This document shows, piece after piece, positions 31,506 to 40,482 of a stretch of DNA of 64,000 nt. The DNA comes from Armillaria gallica (lineage: Eukaryota > Basidiomycota > Agaricomycetes > Agaricales > Physalacriaceae). The first letter of the stretch is position 1. Every line of letters starts with the position of its first letter. The notes under the pieces were generated by a model. It was not told the DNA's origin and did no database searches. It saw only the letters and a program-made list of their open reading frames with translations. The stretch is taken from assembly GCA_037576215.1 (NCBI GenBank), contig JBANDB010000020.1, positions 1,116,001 through 1,180,000 of the forward strand. The letters are read 5' to 3'. The translations under genes and the position numbers were made by a program.

Positions 31506-34022
31506 TCAGTCGTCGGGGTCTGCGTCGGGGAGTTCAATGTGGTTTCTGACGCACTGACATCGTCCGAAGATGACGCTGCTGGTTTTCCAGTTGATGCTTG
31601 GGTTGTGACGCTTGAGCCAGTCCGCCCCGAGGTAGATGTCTTTCCCTCCGAGGTTGGTGACGGCTAGGTCGATCCGTTCGCGGTGTTCGCCGATGGTTAA
31701 GCACATCTCGATGAATTCCGTCACGTCCCCGCCTTTATTGCGGGTTCCGTCCGCGTTGTACACCGGGATGGGTACTAGCACCTTCTTGGTGTCCAAGTCA
31801 TGGGCTTGCACGTATGCGCGGTTAATTGCGCTCCCCGTGCAGCCGCTGTCGATCAGAGCCTTCGTGCTCAGTGTCTTTCGTCCCGTACAGGGTTCGATGG
31901 TCACGTTGACCATGAAGTCTCCCGAGGCTCCGCGGATGTAGCGGATAGGCTCTCGGAGTTCGTAGAGTCGTTCGCGGGCTATCTCGCCCTGTTCTCTGAG
32001 TTCGGAGAGGAGCTCATCGGTGAGCTCTCCCAGTCGGTCTTTGTGGATCCAAAGACATAGGATCGCGCGGGCTGCGTTGTCGGTGGTTGCGTCGCGGACA
32101 GCTCGTAGCGTCCAGTCTACCTCGAAAGGCTTCATCCATCGGTGAGGGACCTCCTTAACCTTCGCACTGACCGCTATGGGCGCAGCTACCGTTGGTGAGG
32201 TCACCTCGTTCGGGATTTCCACCCCCTCGTTAGGGAGTGACTTCGTGCCGCGAGTCGGAGACTCTGGCGGTGTCAGAAGCGTCGCAATGCGGCGCTTCAG
32301 TGTCGTGATCGGGCTGCCCTTGGCAAGCCAATTCTGGAAAGAGGTGTCGTCCTCTTCGTCAGGTACTTCTATCATAGTTACCTGATGCCCCCTTTTTACC
32401 GCCTGGGCGCTAGCAGCTTCCTTCCATTCGGCTTTCTTGTCGTCCTCTCCAGTCGCGGGTAGGGAACCGGAGGTGAGTTTTCCAACGGGAGAGGCGCCCT
32501 GATCTTGGCCGCTAATACGTGCGGAGGCACTAGGCAGGACTTGTGCTGAATGAACGGACTTACCAGTCGAGCCAACATCTCCCGGGCCCATGAAGGGTCC
32601 TTTCGGTCCCATAGAGTCCCTCGTTTCTTTCGGGGTTCCCAACCTCCCTTCGGCCGATGAGGTATTAGCTCTCAGTGGGCGCAGGCCCCGCGACTGGTCG
32701 TGGGAAGGGGTCTTGCTCTTGGTTGTGCGTGCTCCGCCGACCAGCTCGTCGTCCTGGGTCGTCTCCAGAGCCCCTTGTCGCTTAAGGGATTTAGACTCTG
32801 GGACCCGCGCGGTATTCCCCTTGTCCAGAGGAGGTTTCGCCGAGGCTATTCCCTCGAGTCGCCTGTCGTCAGGCCTCCGGGGGGCCGCTTCGTCACAGGG
32901 GGCGTGTCCCTTCGCAGGCGAAGGCGCTTGGTCCCGTGCCCCATCCAGTCGGCGAGTCGCCACCGCTGTTAAGATGGGTGGTGATATGGTGGTCACCTTT
33001 TCGATTGATGCGTTCACGCGCGGTGCGCTACTTGCCAGTCGATTAGCCGGTCTTCTTGCTGAAGGTTTCCCCTCTCCGGCATGCGTTGAGTGGGGGCCCG
33101 CAGCTATCCCCCCTTGTGGGGGAGAGTCTACAGAAAGTTCGTTAGTGTTCGTTATGTCCCGAAGGACGTCGTATCGATTGTTCGATTCTGAAAAGGGTGC
33201 GCGAGTGGTAGACGGGCCTCCTGGCCGTATATTGTTCGTATCTTTAGAAGTCGTAAGTATCGACCCCACACGTGGGGGTCGGGGTATATCTGAATGCGTA
33301 AGTAGAATGTCTGTATGTAAAATGTCAGTCCGCGTAGCGGTATATGGGCGCGCACCCGTATGGTCCTTGGTCGTCGCGGTGGAATCGAGCGCCGGACGAC
33401 CTAGTCTTTTACCTCTCCACCTTCGTGCTGTCGGCGAGCGGTTCGTCTTCTCCGCTCCCGTCGTGACTGCACGAACCTCCTTCTTTCTTTTCGGCTTGGG
33501 GCAATCCTTCGAGATATGCCCCGTCTGGTGGCAGTTGAAGCACCGTCCCTCGGACATGTACTTCTTTCGGTCGATCTGCATCGCGGCGTCCTTTCCAGTG
33601 GGGGTATACCAGCCTCTGGCGTCGCGGGGTCTGTCGTTCTTGGCGTTGTCGAACTTGTCGCGCCCCCTGTCTGTGGTATGACTGGGGGCGGTGATCTGCT
33701 TCTGTCCTGGGTGGGGACGCTTGTCGTTCCGGTCGTCTCGATGCCGTGCGCCTCGTTGTACGCCTTGTTGCGCTGGCGTTCTTCGTACATCCCGAGGATG
33801 CGCTCCTTCCACTCGTCGTAGTCCTGGGGATGCCCATGCCGATGTCGGCGATGATTCGGGTGTAGCTGGTGGGCACCCAGCTCGTACCGCGGCGACCATC
33901 GTTCCTCGTGGTCCCGTGTCTTCGCGCCGTCCCGCCAGAGTGGCTTCTATTTCCAGCTTCTGGAAATAGACCGTGGCGGGGTCTCCGAGCATCTTTAGCT
34001 CGCGCATCTTCCTGTCGTGCAT
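31506..34022 (-). CDS. Gag C-terminus, zinc knuckle, linker and aspartic protease
   Basis: This 838-codon frame starts with a capsid-like stretch (MHDRKMRELKMLGDPATVYF). A short part (about 33,880-33,725) reads better in other frames. Then follow a CCHC zinc knuckle CFNCHQTGHISKDC (33,501-33,542), a very long low-complexity linker of roughly 450 residues, a helical segment near 32,120-31,960, and the retropepsin signature ALIDSGCTGSAIN (DSG at about 31,845-31,853), ending YLGADWLKRHNPSINW. The protease would cleave the polyprotein. The linker is much longer than usual between the knuckle and protease of this family. The stop at 31,506 (DPDD, then TGA) cuts the frame before the reverse transcriptase. 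Confidence 0.85.
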   Translation of the reverse strand: MHDRKMRELKMLGDPATVYFQKLEIEATLAGRREDTGPRGTMVAAVRAGCPPATPESSPTSAWASPGLRRVEGAHPRDVRRTPAQQGVQRGARHRDDRNDKRPHPGQKQITAPSHTTDRGRDKFDNAKNDRPRDARGWYTPTGKDAAMQIDRKKYMSEGRCFNCHQTGHISKDCPKPKRKKEVRAVTTGAEKTNRSPTARRWRGKRLGRPALDSTATTKDHTGARPYTATRTDILHTDILLTHSDIPRPPRVGSILTTSKDTNNIRPGGPSTTRAPFSESNNRYDVLRDITNTNELSVDSPPQGGIAAGPHSTHAGEGKPSARRPANRLASSAPRVNASIEKVTTISPPILTAVATRRLDGARDQAPSPAKGHAPCDEAAPRRPDDRRLEGIASAKPPLDKGNTARVPESKSLKRQGALETTQDDELVGGARTTKSKTPSHDQSRGLRPLRANTSSAEGRLGTPKETRDSMGPKGPFMGPGDVGSTGKSVHSAQVLPSASARISGQDQGASPVGKLTSGSLPATGEDDKKAEWKEAASAQAVKRGHQVTMIEVPDEEDDTSFQNWLAKGSPITTLKRRIATLLTPPESPTRGTKSLPNEGVEIPNEVTSPTVAAPIAVSAKVKEVPHRWMKPFEVDWTLRAVRDATTDNAARAILCLWIHKDRLGELTDELLSELREQGEIARERLYELREPIRYIRGASGDFMVNVTIEPCTGRKTLSTKALIDSGCTGSAINRAYVQAHDLDTKKVLVPIPVYNADGTRNKGGDVTEFIEMCLTIGEHRERIDLAVTNLGGKDIYLGADWLKRHNPSINWKTSSVIFGRCQCVRNHIELPDADPDD

Positions 34023-35896
34023 TTCTTCGACAGCTGGGTCCCGGAACTGCGCCTGAACTCCAGGACGAAGTCCTCCCAGTGCGGGTATCGGTATCGCGGC
34101 CCGTCGGGGTCGCGGGGGTCATCGTGCCAGAAGGCCTTGCGGCGGTGTCCCCACCAGTCTGCGGCGCATTCCGCGAAGTGCGAGGTCGCGAATGCGACCA
34201 TGAGGACGAGATCCCTGGAATTGATGCCGATACACCTCGAAATAGGCATGGCAGTCCCCAATAAATCTCTCCATGTCGTCGTGCTGTCCCTTGAAGACTT
34301 CGGGCGTCTTGATGAGGATCGGTCTGGCATTTAGGAATGCCGGCGGGTCTGCCGCGTCCCAGTGGCCGACTGGTCCTTGTCCGGGTGGTGTCCAGCCTGG
34401 GGGTCTTGGGATTGAATAGTGGTCGGGATCTGGCCGGTAAGGAGGGGCCCTGGTCGTCCTTTGCTGTTGTGCTCGTCGTAGGTCGAGCAAGTCGTCTCGC
34501 AGCTGCACGTTCTCGTCGCGCAGCTGGGCCATCTGTTGGAGCAGCTGCTGTAGCTGGTCTCCTTGGTTCGGCGCCCTCGGTGGGGGCGCGTCGTCTCCTT
34601 GGTGGGGTCTCCCCACTCGTCGTTCATGTCGGGCATCGTGTCCATGCCTGCTCCTGCTATCAATCTGGCCGTTGATGGCCCCACGTATCCTGGACGCCTC
34701 GGGTTTCTCCCCTCTCGGCGGGGAGTCGGGGAGTGGCCTTGGGAAATCTTCCTCAAGGTTCCCGAACGTTTCCCAGTCGAGCTCAAACCCCATCTCGATT
34801 CTCCCCCAGTCGCTCTTGCTCCAGATGGGCGAGAGCGTTGAGGTCTGCTTCGAGGACCGTCTGCTCGTCTGCTGTCTCGGGCGAACTCCGACATGGCCCT
34901 CTCGGGTAGCCCCTGGCTGGTATTCTGCCTCGATTCGTGCTCCTGCGGAGGGGGAAAGATCGGATCTGATCCTTGTTCTCGAAGATCCGGGCTGCGATTC
35001 CGGGGGTCCAGCTGTCGTAGAAGCTGCCCTCGGAGTTTCGTCGGCCCAGGGGTTCGTCGCCTCGCTCGCTTGCGAGGTAGAAGTCCATGTGGACTCGGGG
35101 GTATTCATTGTAGGGCCATCCTGCTCTGGCGTCGAAGTCCCGCTGTCGGAGCTCCCAGGCAGCGGTGACGTGGGGGCCGAGAATACTTCTGTCGACGTCG
35201 GTGAGTTCGGGCCACTCGTAGTCGGGTCCGAACGGGTTGAGGGGATCACTGTCCCTTCTTCTTCTGACGGGGTCGGCGAAGGGGTTGACCTCCTCGTCTC
35301 CCCAGGCGTCTCCCCAGCTCTCTCCCCAAAGGTCCTGCTCGGGCTCTCCGGGATCGGGGACCTGTTCGGGCTCCTGCTCATCAGGAGGGAACGGGAGGGC
35401 CCCGGCTGGTTCTGGGTAGAGGACGGATACCCTTCGGGTGTTCCCATCCCTTCGGGGGCTGCCACGCTGCTGCTTCGAGAATGGTTCTGCTCGAACCACT
35501 CGGCGGTGTCGTCGTCTGTCGGGGGGGATACCGGCTGGTCCCACTGCTGGAGCCACGGAGGAAGGAACTCCTCAAACCAGGCGGCATATGGCGGTCTGGT
35601 CCCCCTCGGCGATGTAGGGGATGCCGTTCTCATCCTCGGGGAAGGCGGGTCCTCGTCGTGGAGGCCGTAGCCTCGTCGTTTGGGATCGGAACGGGTTGTT
35701 CGATCGGAATGGTGGGCTCGGGGGATCCCCGTAGCCTGCTGGGCCCCGGGGCGTCGTCGGGTCCGGGGTTCGTGTTCGAAGGAGGTGGTTCCGAATAGTG
35801 TCGTCCTCCTGTGGGTCGCGGTGTTCGTGTCGCGGCCGGATGCCATACGCGTCCGGCCCATTGTTCGTCGGGGTTCGGTGGTGTAGGGGTCGACAT
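34023..35896 (-). pseudogene. Gag, N-terminal and capsid part, broken by frame changes
   Basis: The best-looking start is the ATG at 35,896 (MSTPTPPNPDEQWAGRVW). Coding-like sequence then moves between frames at about 35,635, 35,420, 34,950, 34,215 and 34,045. The recognisable capsid core is split: PEVFKGQHDDMERFIGDC and YFEVYRHQF in one frame, FATSHFAECAADWWGHRR and YRYPHWEDFVLEF in another, and FRDPAVEEMHDRKM in the first again. Gag forms the particle and binds the RNA. The N-terminal 400 or so residues are proline-, serine- and acid-rich and probably disordered. Several changes fall in G/C homopolymers, so sequencing error is an alternative to mutation for some. Confidence 0.7.
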
Positions 35897-36840
35897 AGTG
35901 TCGAGGGAATGGGGCGGTTCTGAAGTCTGTTCGGGGAACCCTAGGTATTAGGATTCCTATTCTGGCGAGGAGGTTTCGGATCTCCTCGACGTATGCGACA
36001 GTGAAAAGGACGGTGAAGAAAATGAGGTGGCAAGGGCTATTGCTATGCCGATGCTGATGGTTTGTGTCGGGGTCAGGTCGGTAATCATTCGTTTCTACGC
36101 TGTCGGCGCGATGGGTTTCTATGGTTTGAATGATTTCTACCCACAAGGTTATCACCTGGTAGATAGCGATCTGAGGCAGATGAAGGTTACCGCAGCGAGA
36201 ATTTGCTCTCGCTCGGTGAGCTGTTGGTTCGGGGGGGGGCGTGATGGTCTATCTGGGTCGGGGGTTGTATCGGAGGTGTGCACCAGGTATGTCGCTACTA
36301 CTAGTTCAAATAGTAGTACCGCGAGGTTGTTGAAAAACTCTACATCCCCTTCAGAGGGCGTTGGTGGCGGAGTTGGGGGTGAAGGCGTTGTGGAAAGTCA
36401 GTGATGGCTCGGGTTGAAGGTGTGTGAAGGCACGTAGTGCCGGGGGGTCTGGGTCTGACTCTGGTTTTCAGGGTCCTCGGTTGTGGCGCCGAGGTAGCAG
36501 AGGGTTCCGAGTAGGAACAGAGGGCTGCCGTAAAGAATGCGGCAAGGACGATGCGACGATGAGTCGGGGTTCGTGGGGAAATGGGACTCTAGTCGATGTT
36601 TGAGTCGTAGTCGCCACCGTAGTAGCCACAGTAGTCGTAGTGGTTGTCGTCGGAGTCTGAGTCGGGGGCTTTGGGTCTGCGCTGGTGGTATCTGCGCTTT
36701 CGATTGTTTCTGGGTTTCTTTCCCTAGCACCGTCGTGTGCTTTGTGGTCGGGGTTCTTCTGTGATTTCTGGGGGTTTCGTCTTTGTCGGTTTGTGGATGG
36801 CATACAGCTTCCTCGGCAAGCGTTAGGAAGTGTAGGAGAA
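35897..36840 (-). other. Gypsy untranslated leader
   Basis: About 0.9 kb between the primer-binding site and the likely gag start. Short frames are present in several phases, but none resembles a retroelement protein. It is an unusually long leader if gag starts at 35,896. Confidence 0.45.
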
Positions 36841-36853
36841 AGCTTCAAGCTAA
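36841..36853 (-). other. Putative self-priming primer-binding site
   Basis: One base inside the 5' LTR the minus strand reads TTAGCTTGAAGCT. It is the exact 13-nt reverse complement of AGCTTCAAGCTAA, which lies in the same LTR on the minus strand at 37,019-37,007. That is 34 nt downstream of a TATATAAG box, where transcription should start. This is the layout of the fungal Tf1 group, in which the RNA 5' end folds back to prime reverse transcription instead of a tRNA. Confidence 0.7.
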
Positions 36854-36854
36854 T

Positions 36855-37267
36855 TGTTATGCCCGGACTCGGGTGGAACAAGCAAGCGCTGATCAAGATA
36901 TCCTCGCGTTCGGGTTGTATCCTGATAGCGGCAATACTCGCAGACCTCGAAGTGCAAGCGGATAACGCGTAGCGAGAAGGGTGGAGAAAGTCCGGTATGT
37001 ATTAACTTAGCTTGAAGCTAGGGTACATGGCTGAAAGCTACGTTACTTATATATCGTTCGGTTCGTTTCTAATAATAGTTCGTTCGTGCGGTTGTCGGAC
37101 GATAAACGTCAGGTTCCTGTCCAGTATCCATGCGGTCGAGCAGTCATGCGTCTAAGGCGTGGATAGGAGCTGGTAGTCGTGTGGTCGATCGTGGTGCCGA
37201 GGTTCCGTGATAAGATATGGGGCCGAGGTGCCGAGATAAGATAAAGGAAAATGGAAAAATCGTAACA
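36855..37267 (-). repeat. 5' LTR (right copy)
   Basis: 413 bp, TG...CA, ungapped against the left LTR. On the minus strand it holds TATATAAG (37,053-37,046) as the probable promoter, and the predicted RNA start AGCTTCAAG at 37,019. Confidence 0.97.
37046..37053 (-). promoter_or_regulatory. TATA box of the gypsy 5' LTR
   Basis: TATATAAG on the minus strand, 34 nt upstream of the predicted RNA 5' end. The same box is conserved in the 3' LTR. Confidence 0.65.
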
Positions 37268-37272
37268 GATCG
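37268..37272 (+). other. Target-site duplication GATCG (right)
   Basis: This is an exact copy of 27,430-27,434. Removing one copy plus the element joins the flanks as CTGATCGATG. Confidence 0.95.
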
Positions 37273-39367
37273 ATGTTCTATAGCCTGTTGTACAACTGAA
37301 GTCTCGCTTCAAAGGCGCAAAACTTGGCCCTCTCGCAAGCCTCACTACTATCGGTGGATGGCCTGGTCTCTCTTCTATCGTAGTTCCCAGTGTTCCCTTG
37401 TATCAGCTGTAACCAGATTAACGGTGGCCAAATTGAGGACCACTGGTTACATGCTGTTACAATTCCATCACATTGTTCATGTTGCTAAGGAATCAATGAT
37501 TCTATCTCGAACGAAGGAAAGAACTGATTCGCTAGGGAGGGTGCTTCATTCAGATTCACTCATTCCTAGCTAGAAATGCAGTATAGCAAGTTTTTGTCTG
37601 ATTGGCCATGTTCTTACGATAGGTAACAACACCCAAGTAGGCTGTTCATTTAATACCTCATCAACTGAATGTCTGGCCCTTCCTCAAGATTTAGTGGACC
37701 GCTGTGCGAGTCCAATGTAACTATGTACCAGTCCTCCTGAGAGACAAGGATCCAGAGGACAATAATGAGCTAGCAAAATCTGAGACAACCAAAGGTGAAG
37801 CGATGACTGGTGAGTGTGATTTATCTAGTAGGCCCTGAGCTAACCGCTGACACAATACTTCTGCTGTGAGGGAGTTCATCATCATCGACTCCGAATGCCA
37901 AGAAAAATCCCAAATTGTATGGTCGCATACAGCTTTGATGACCGATTTCTCAACCCTTCTGAGAGAGATGCCAGACACAAATGCTTAGTCAGGAATCTGC
38001 AATATTTGACTATTCTGCAGGTGTCACTTGCAACAGGCAGGTTCCTTCCCAACCAGGGGGATCAATGCATACAGTTCCGCTGTAATCCTACCATATACTG
38101 GCAAAGTCCAAATGCTCTCATTACTTCATCGTTTTTGAGGGGAACCCAAGTCTTACAACTTGTAGCGGTAGCCTCTTCCATACCACCATCATCGATATTC
38201 TTGGAGTTCCATTTCTTGACTCCCCCTCCCTCGAATGGCCTCTGGGCATATCCTGTGAAGCTGCAGATTGCTCAAGGATACCTTGCTTTGATGGATTGTG
38301 CATAAATCAGCTGGACAGCATCCTGTTGCAAAATAGGGGCCACGGCAACTGGTACCTGCAATCAATTGCGCTTCCCGACCACGTACTATCAGCTTGAATG
38401 ACCGAAGTACGGTACTGTGCAGAGTCGTACATTGCTCAGGGAGCATTTGTCCCAATGGACAGTGTCTAAAAGAGCCAGTGAAATAGGGGTTGCAACAGTT
38501 CTCACTAGGACCCTTGCAGTATCTTGGTCACCCTTTCTCGAATAAGCCTCTGATTGCATCCCGCGATGTCGTCAGTTACTCTGGATGCACGTATTTCGAG
38601 GGATGGTGCCCAAATCATCTTGAGCAGAAAACAGGGGTTGCAACACTTCTTACTATAAGACATCCCGACTCCCTCTTTCGCTGCTTTGATTCATATTATT
38701 CCATCGTCAAGGCTACTCTGCTACGATGAAGGAGGGTGGCCACAAAGCTTTTGTTCTCCACCGCTCGCTTTGTATACAATATGTTTTCCTTATGGAAATC
38801 CATATTTTTCTGATGCTGGAATTACATTCCAAGTCACATTTCACCCCTCCATCGCTGATGCTGTGAGGGAGTACTCTTGGCAGGGCTTTACCATAGCGGC
38901 AGAGCATGGGGCAGGTTCGGTATCATAGCAGTTATTAGTCAGTGGTACATCTTATTGTTATATAACTGTAGTACGGACATCGTTACGGTTCTGTTCAGGA
39001 TCACCAACGACTAATAAAATATCCTTCCTTCCTTCCTTGAATGTGTTTAGTGTTTAGATAACCAGACAAGATCCCAAAAAGGAATGCCAGGCTTCTGTGC
39101 TGCCACAAATGTGTTCAAGAAAGAGTCTGACAAAATGCCACTATAGACTAAGCCTATAGATCATGAATACATGAGTGTTCACTCCCAGTCTCCCTTCCTT
39201 TGAGTGCGACTCAGCCAAAAAAATTCCAACAGTTTGCAAGTGTATCATCTAAGGAAACGCATGTAGTTTGTACCAAATGCAGAAGGTTCTCATGGATAAA
39301 ATAGTTTAAAAAAATACGTGCTTATAGCGGTACTAATTTATAATATTGAAGGACAAAACATATATCC
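37273..39367. other. Unassigned region
   Basis: Both strands have open pieces of 60-136 codons, the longest being 37,895-38,305 plus and 37,721-37,978 minus. I recognise none of them. They could be exons of a decayed gene downstream of PCF11. A short CCTT-type microsatellite lies near 39,020-39,040. Confidence 0.3.
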
Positions 39368-40274
39368 TTATCTGTGTGGTACAAGTCTCTTCGGAGGTGG
39401 AGATCTCTGGAGCTGGGGCCTTGTGTTGCCTGTTGCTGAAAGTGTATCATCGAACTTATGTTTTGAACCCGAGAGTTTCGACCAGGGAGTAGGACTAGGG
39501 GATATTTTAGCCATTGATGGTGCCAGTGGCATTGACGGCCGAGCTCTTGCTTCAAGAGTCCAGGAATGACTGTGCAAATGAGCTGGCAGCTTGGTGTGTA
39601 ACCTCACTGCAAGACTATTGGAGGTAAGTGTTTCTGCATGGCAGGTGGCATGGTACACCTAATAAAGCAATGCACAGTCAGCTAATGGCTTGAAGAGATA
39701 AGAATTGATAAAACTTAGTACCCTGCCATCTTCAGTCAGAGCATTCTTCCACACCCACTCCTCGTCGTCCTCCAAAAACTCTGATTTCAGAGACTCCGTA
39801 CAGATCGGACAAGAAATCAATTCTGACTCATGCCCAAGAGGTACAACAACAAATAGTTGTTGTAGTTCCGCTTCCCACTGAATTTTCTCGGTGGCAGCTG
39901 CAGCCTTAGGGTTCAAATGACTGGTTGCATCGCAACACTTTCCCTTATTATCATTTATATCATGTATCCAATCCTAAGAGCAATAGTAAGTCCATTTGGG
40001 AGCATTGTCACGATCACAAAATATGGACCTCCATTGCAACAAACCAGCTTCTACTGCCACCCTGGCCCAAATTCTGACTTGCTTTTCGATTCTGACTGAA
40101 ATGCATATCAAGATGCTCCTGCATGGAATCTTTTCCCGTGGGGGTGTCGGAAAAGCGGATACCGCATTGTTTACATTGTAGGGGCAGCTTTGAGTACATA
40201 TGACTGAATGAGTTCAATTTGGACAGGCCATTGGGTAACCAGAGGTCTGGGAGGGCTCGTGCTTTGACTGGAGA
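39368..40274 (-). pseudogene. PCF11: PCF11, 3' half (zinc fingers and C-terminus)
   Basis: Three exon-like pieces encode the C-terminal half of the mRNA 3'-end cleavage factor Pcf11. The first zinc finger reads LQCKQCGIRFSDT, then MQEHLDMHF and SRSWFV. After a GT-AG intron (about 39,930-40,010) comes AAAATEKIQWEAEL, then the second finger SCPICTESLKSEFLEDDEEW (39,840-39,750). A 63-nt intron (39,659-39,721) joins to VYHATCHAE and a lysine- and proline-containing tail ending at 39,368. In the family the fingers flank the Clp1-binding region and the protein bridges the RNA polymerase II tail to the cleavage machinery. This half has no stop that I can see. It is separated from its 5' half by the Plavaka element, and the proline-rich middle seems short. 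Confidence 0.85.
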
Positions 40275-40286
40275 CATCAGGAAAAA
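40275..40286 (+). repeat. Plavaka left terminal inverted repeat
   Basis: CATCAGGAAAAA is the exact complement of 46,104-46,115. The flanking dinucleotide outside is GA (40,273-40,274). Confidence 0.9.
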
Positions 40287-40293
40287 GGCTTTT

Positions 40294-40373
40294 GCTACGT
40301 AGCACCCCGCCAGCGCTATGTAGTGTTACCCCAGGCACATAGCTCAGATAGCGCGCTGCTAGTGCTACATAGC
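40294..40373 (+). promoter_or_regulatory. Subterminal palindromes, left end
   Basis: GCTACGTAGC at 40,294-40,303, GCTATGTAGT at 40,315-40,324 and GCTACATAGC at 40,364-40,373, with half-sites (CACATAGC, TTCATAGC) between and after. They match the right-end set and are likely transposase-binding sites. Confidence 0.65.
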
Positions 40374-40482
40374 ATCAGTAGTGGTTCATAGCTTCGTGCT
40401 TTGAGTACATACCAGCATATAGTATTCAATTCTTCAAGTATAGATTGCGTGATTCTCACAGTGCAGGAAAGAGGAAGAGACT

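Larger units (their letters stand above)
27435..37267 (-). mobile_element. Ty3/gypsy retrotransposon (chromovirus), full length, decayed
   Basis: The element is 9,833 bp, bounded by two 413-bp LTRs and a GATCG duplication, and read on the minus strand. The order is gag, zinc knuckle, protease, reverse transcriptase, RNase H, integrase and chromodomain, which is the Ty3/gypsy chromovirus order. The LTRs differ at about 19 of 413 positions without gaps, so the insertion is not recent. Pol lies in one frame but is closed at three in-frame TGA codons, while gag needs several frame changes. The element is therefore not autonomous as sequenced. GC content is higher than in the surroundings. Confidence 0.97.

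Noticed and set aside
32590..33681. A 363-codon plus-strand ORF
   Set aside because: It is antisense to the gypsy gag-protease frame, in GC-rich, low-complexity sequence. It has no motif, while the minus strand holds the zinc knuckle and the retroelement order.
34672..35670. A 332-codon plus-strand ORF
   Set aside because: It is antisense to gag. The serine- and glycine-rich composition is the mirror of the proline- and arginine-rich gag region.
35897..36155. ATG at 36,155 as gag start in the 678-codon frame
   Set aside because: The first part of that frame looks non-coding, whereas the ATG at 35,896 in another frame gives a better gag-like N-terminus. I cannot exclude it.
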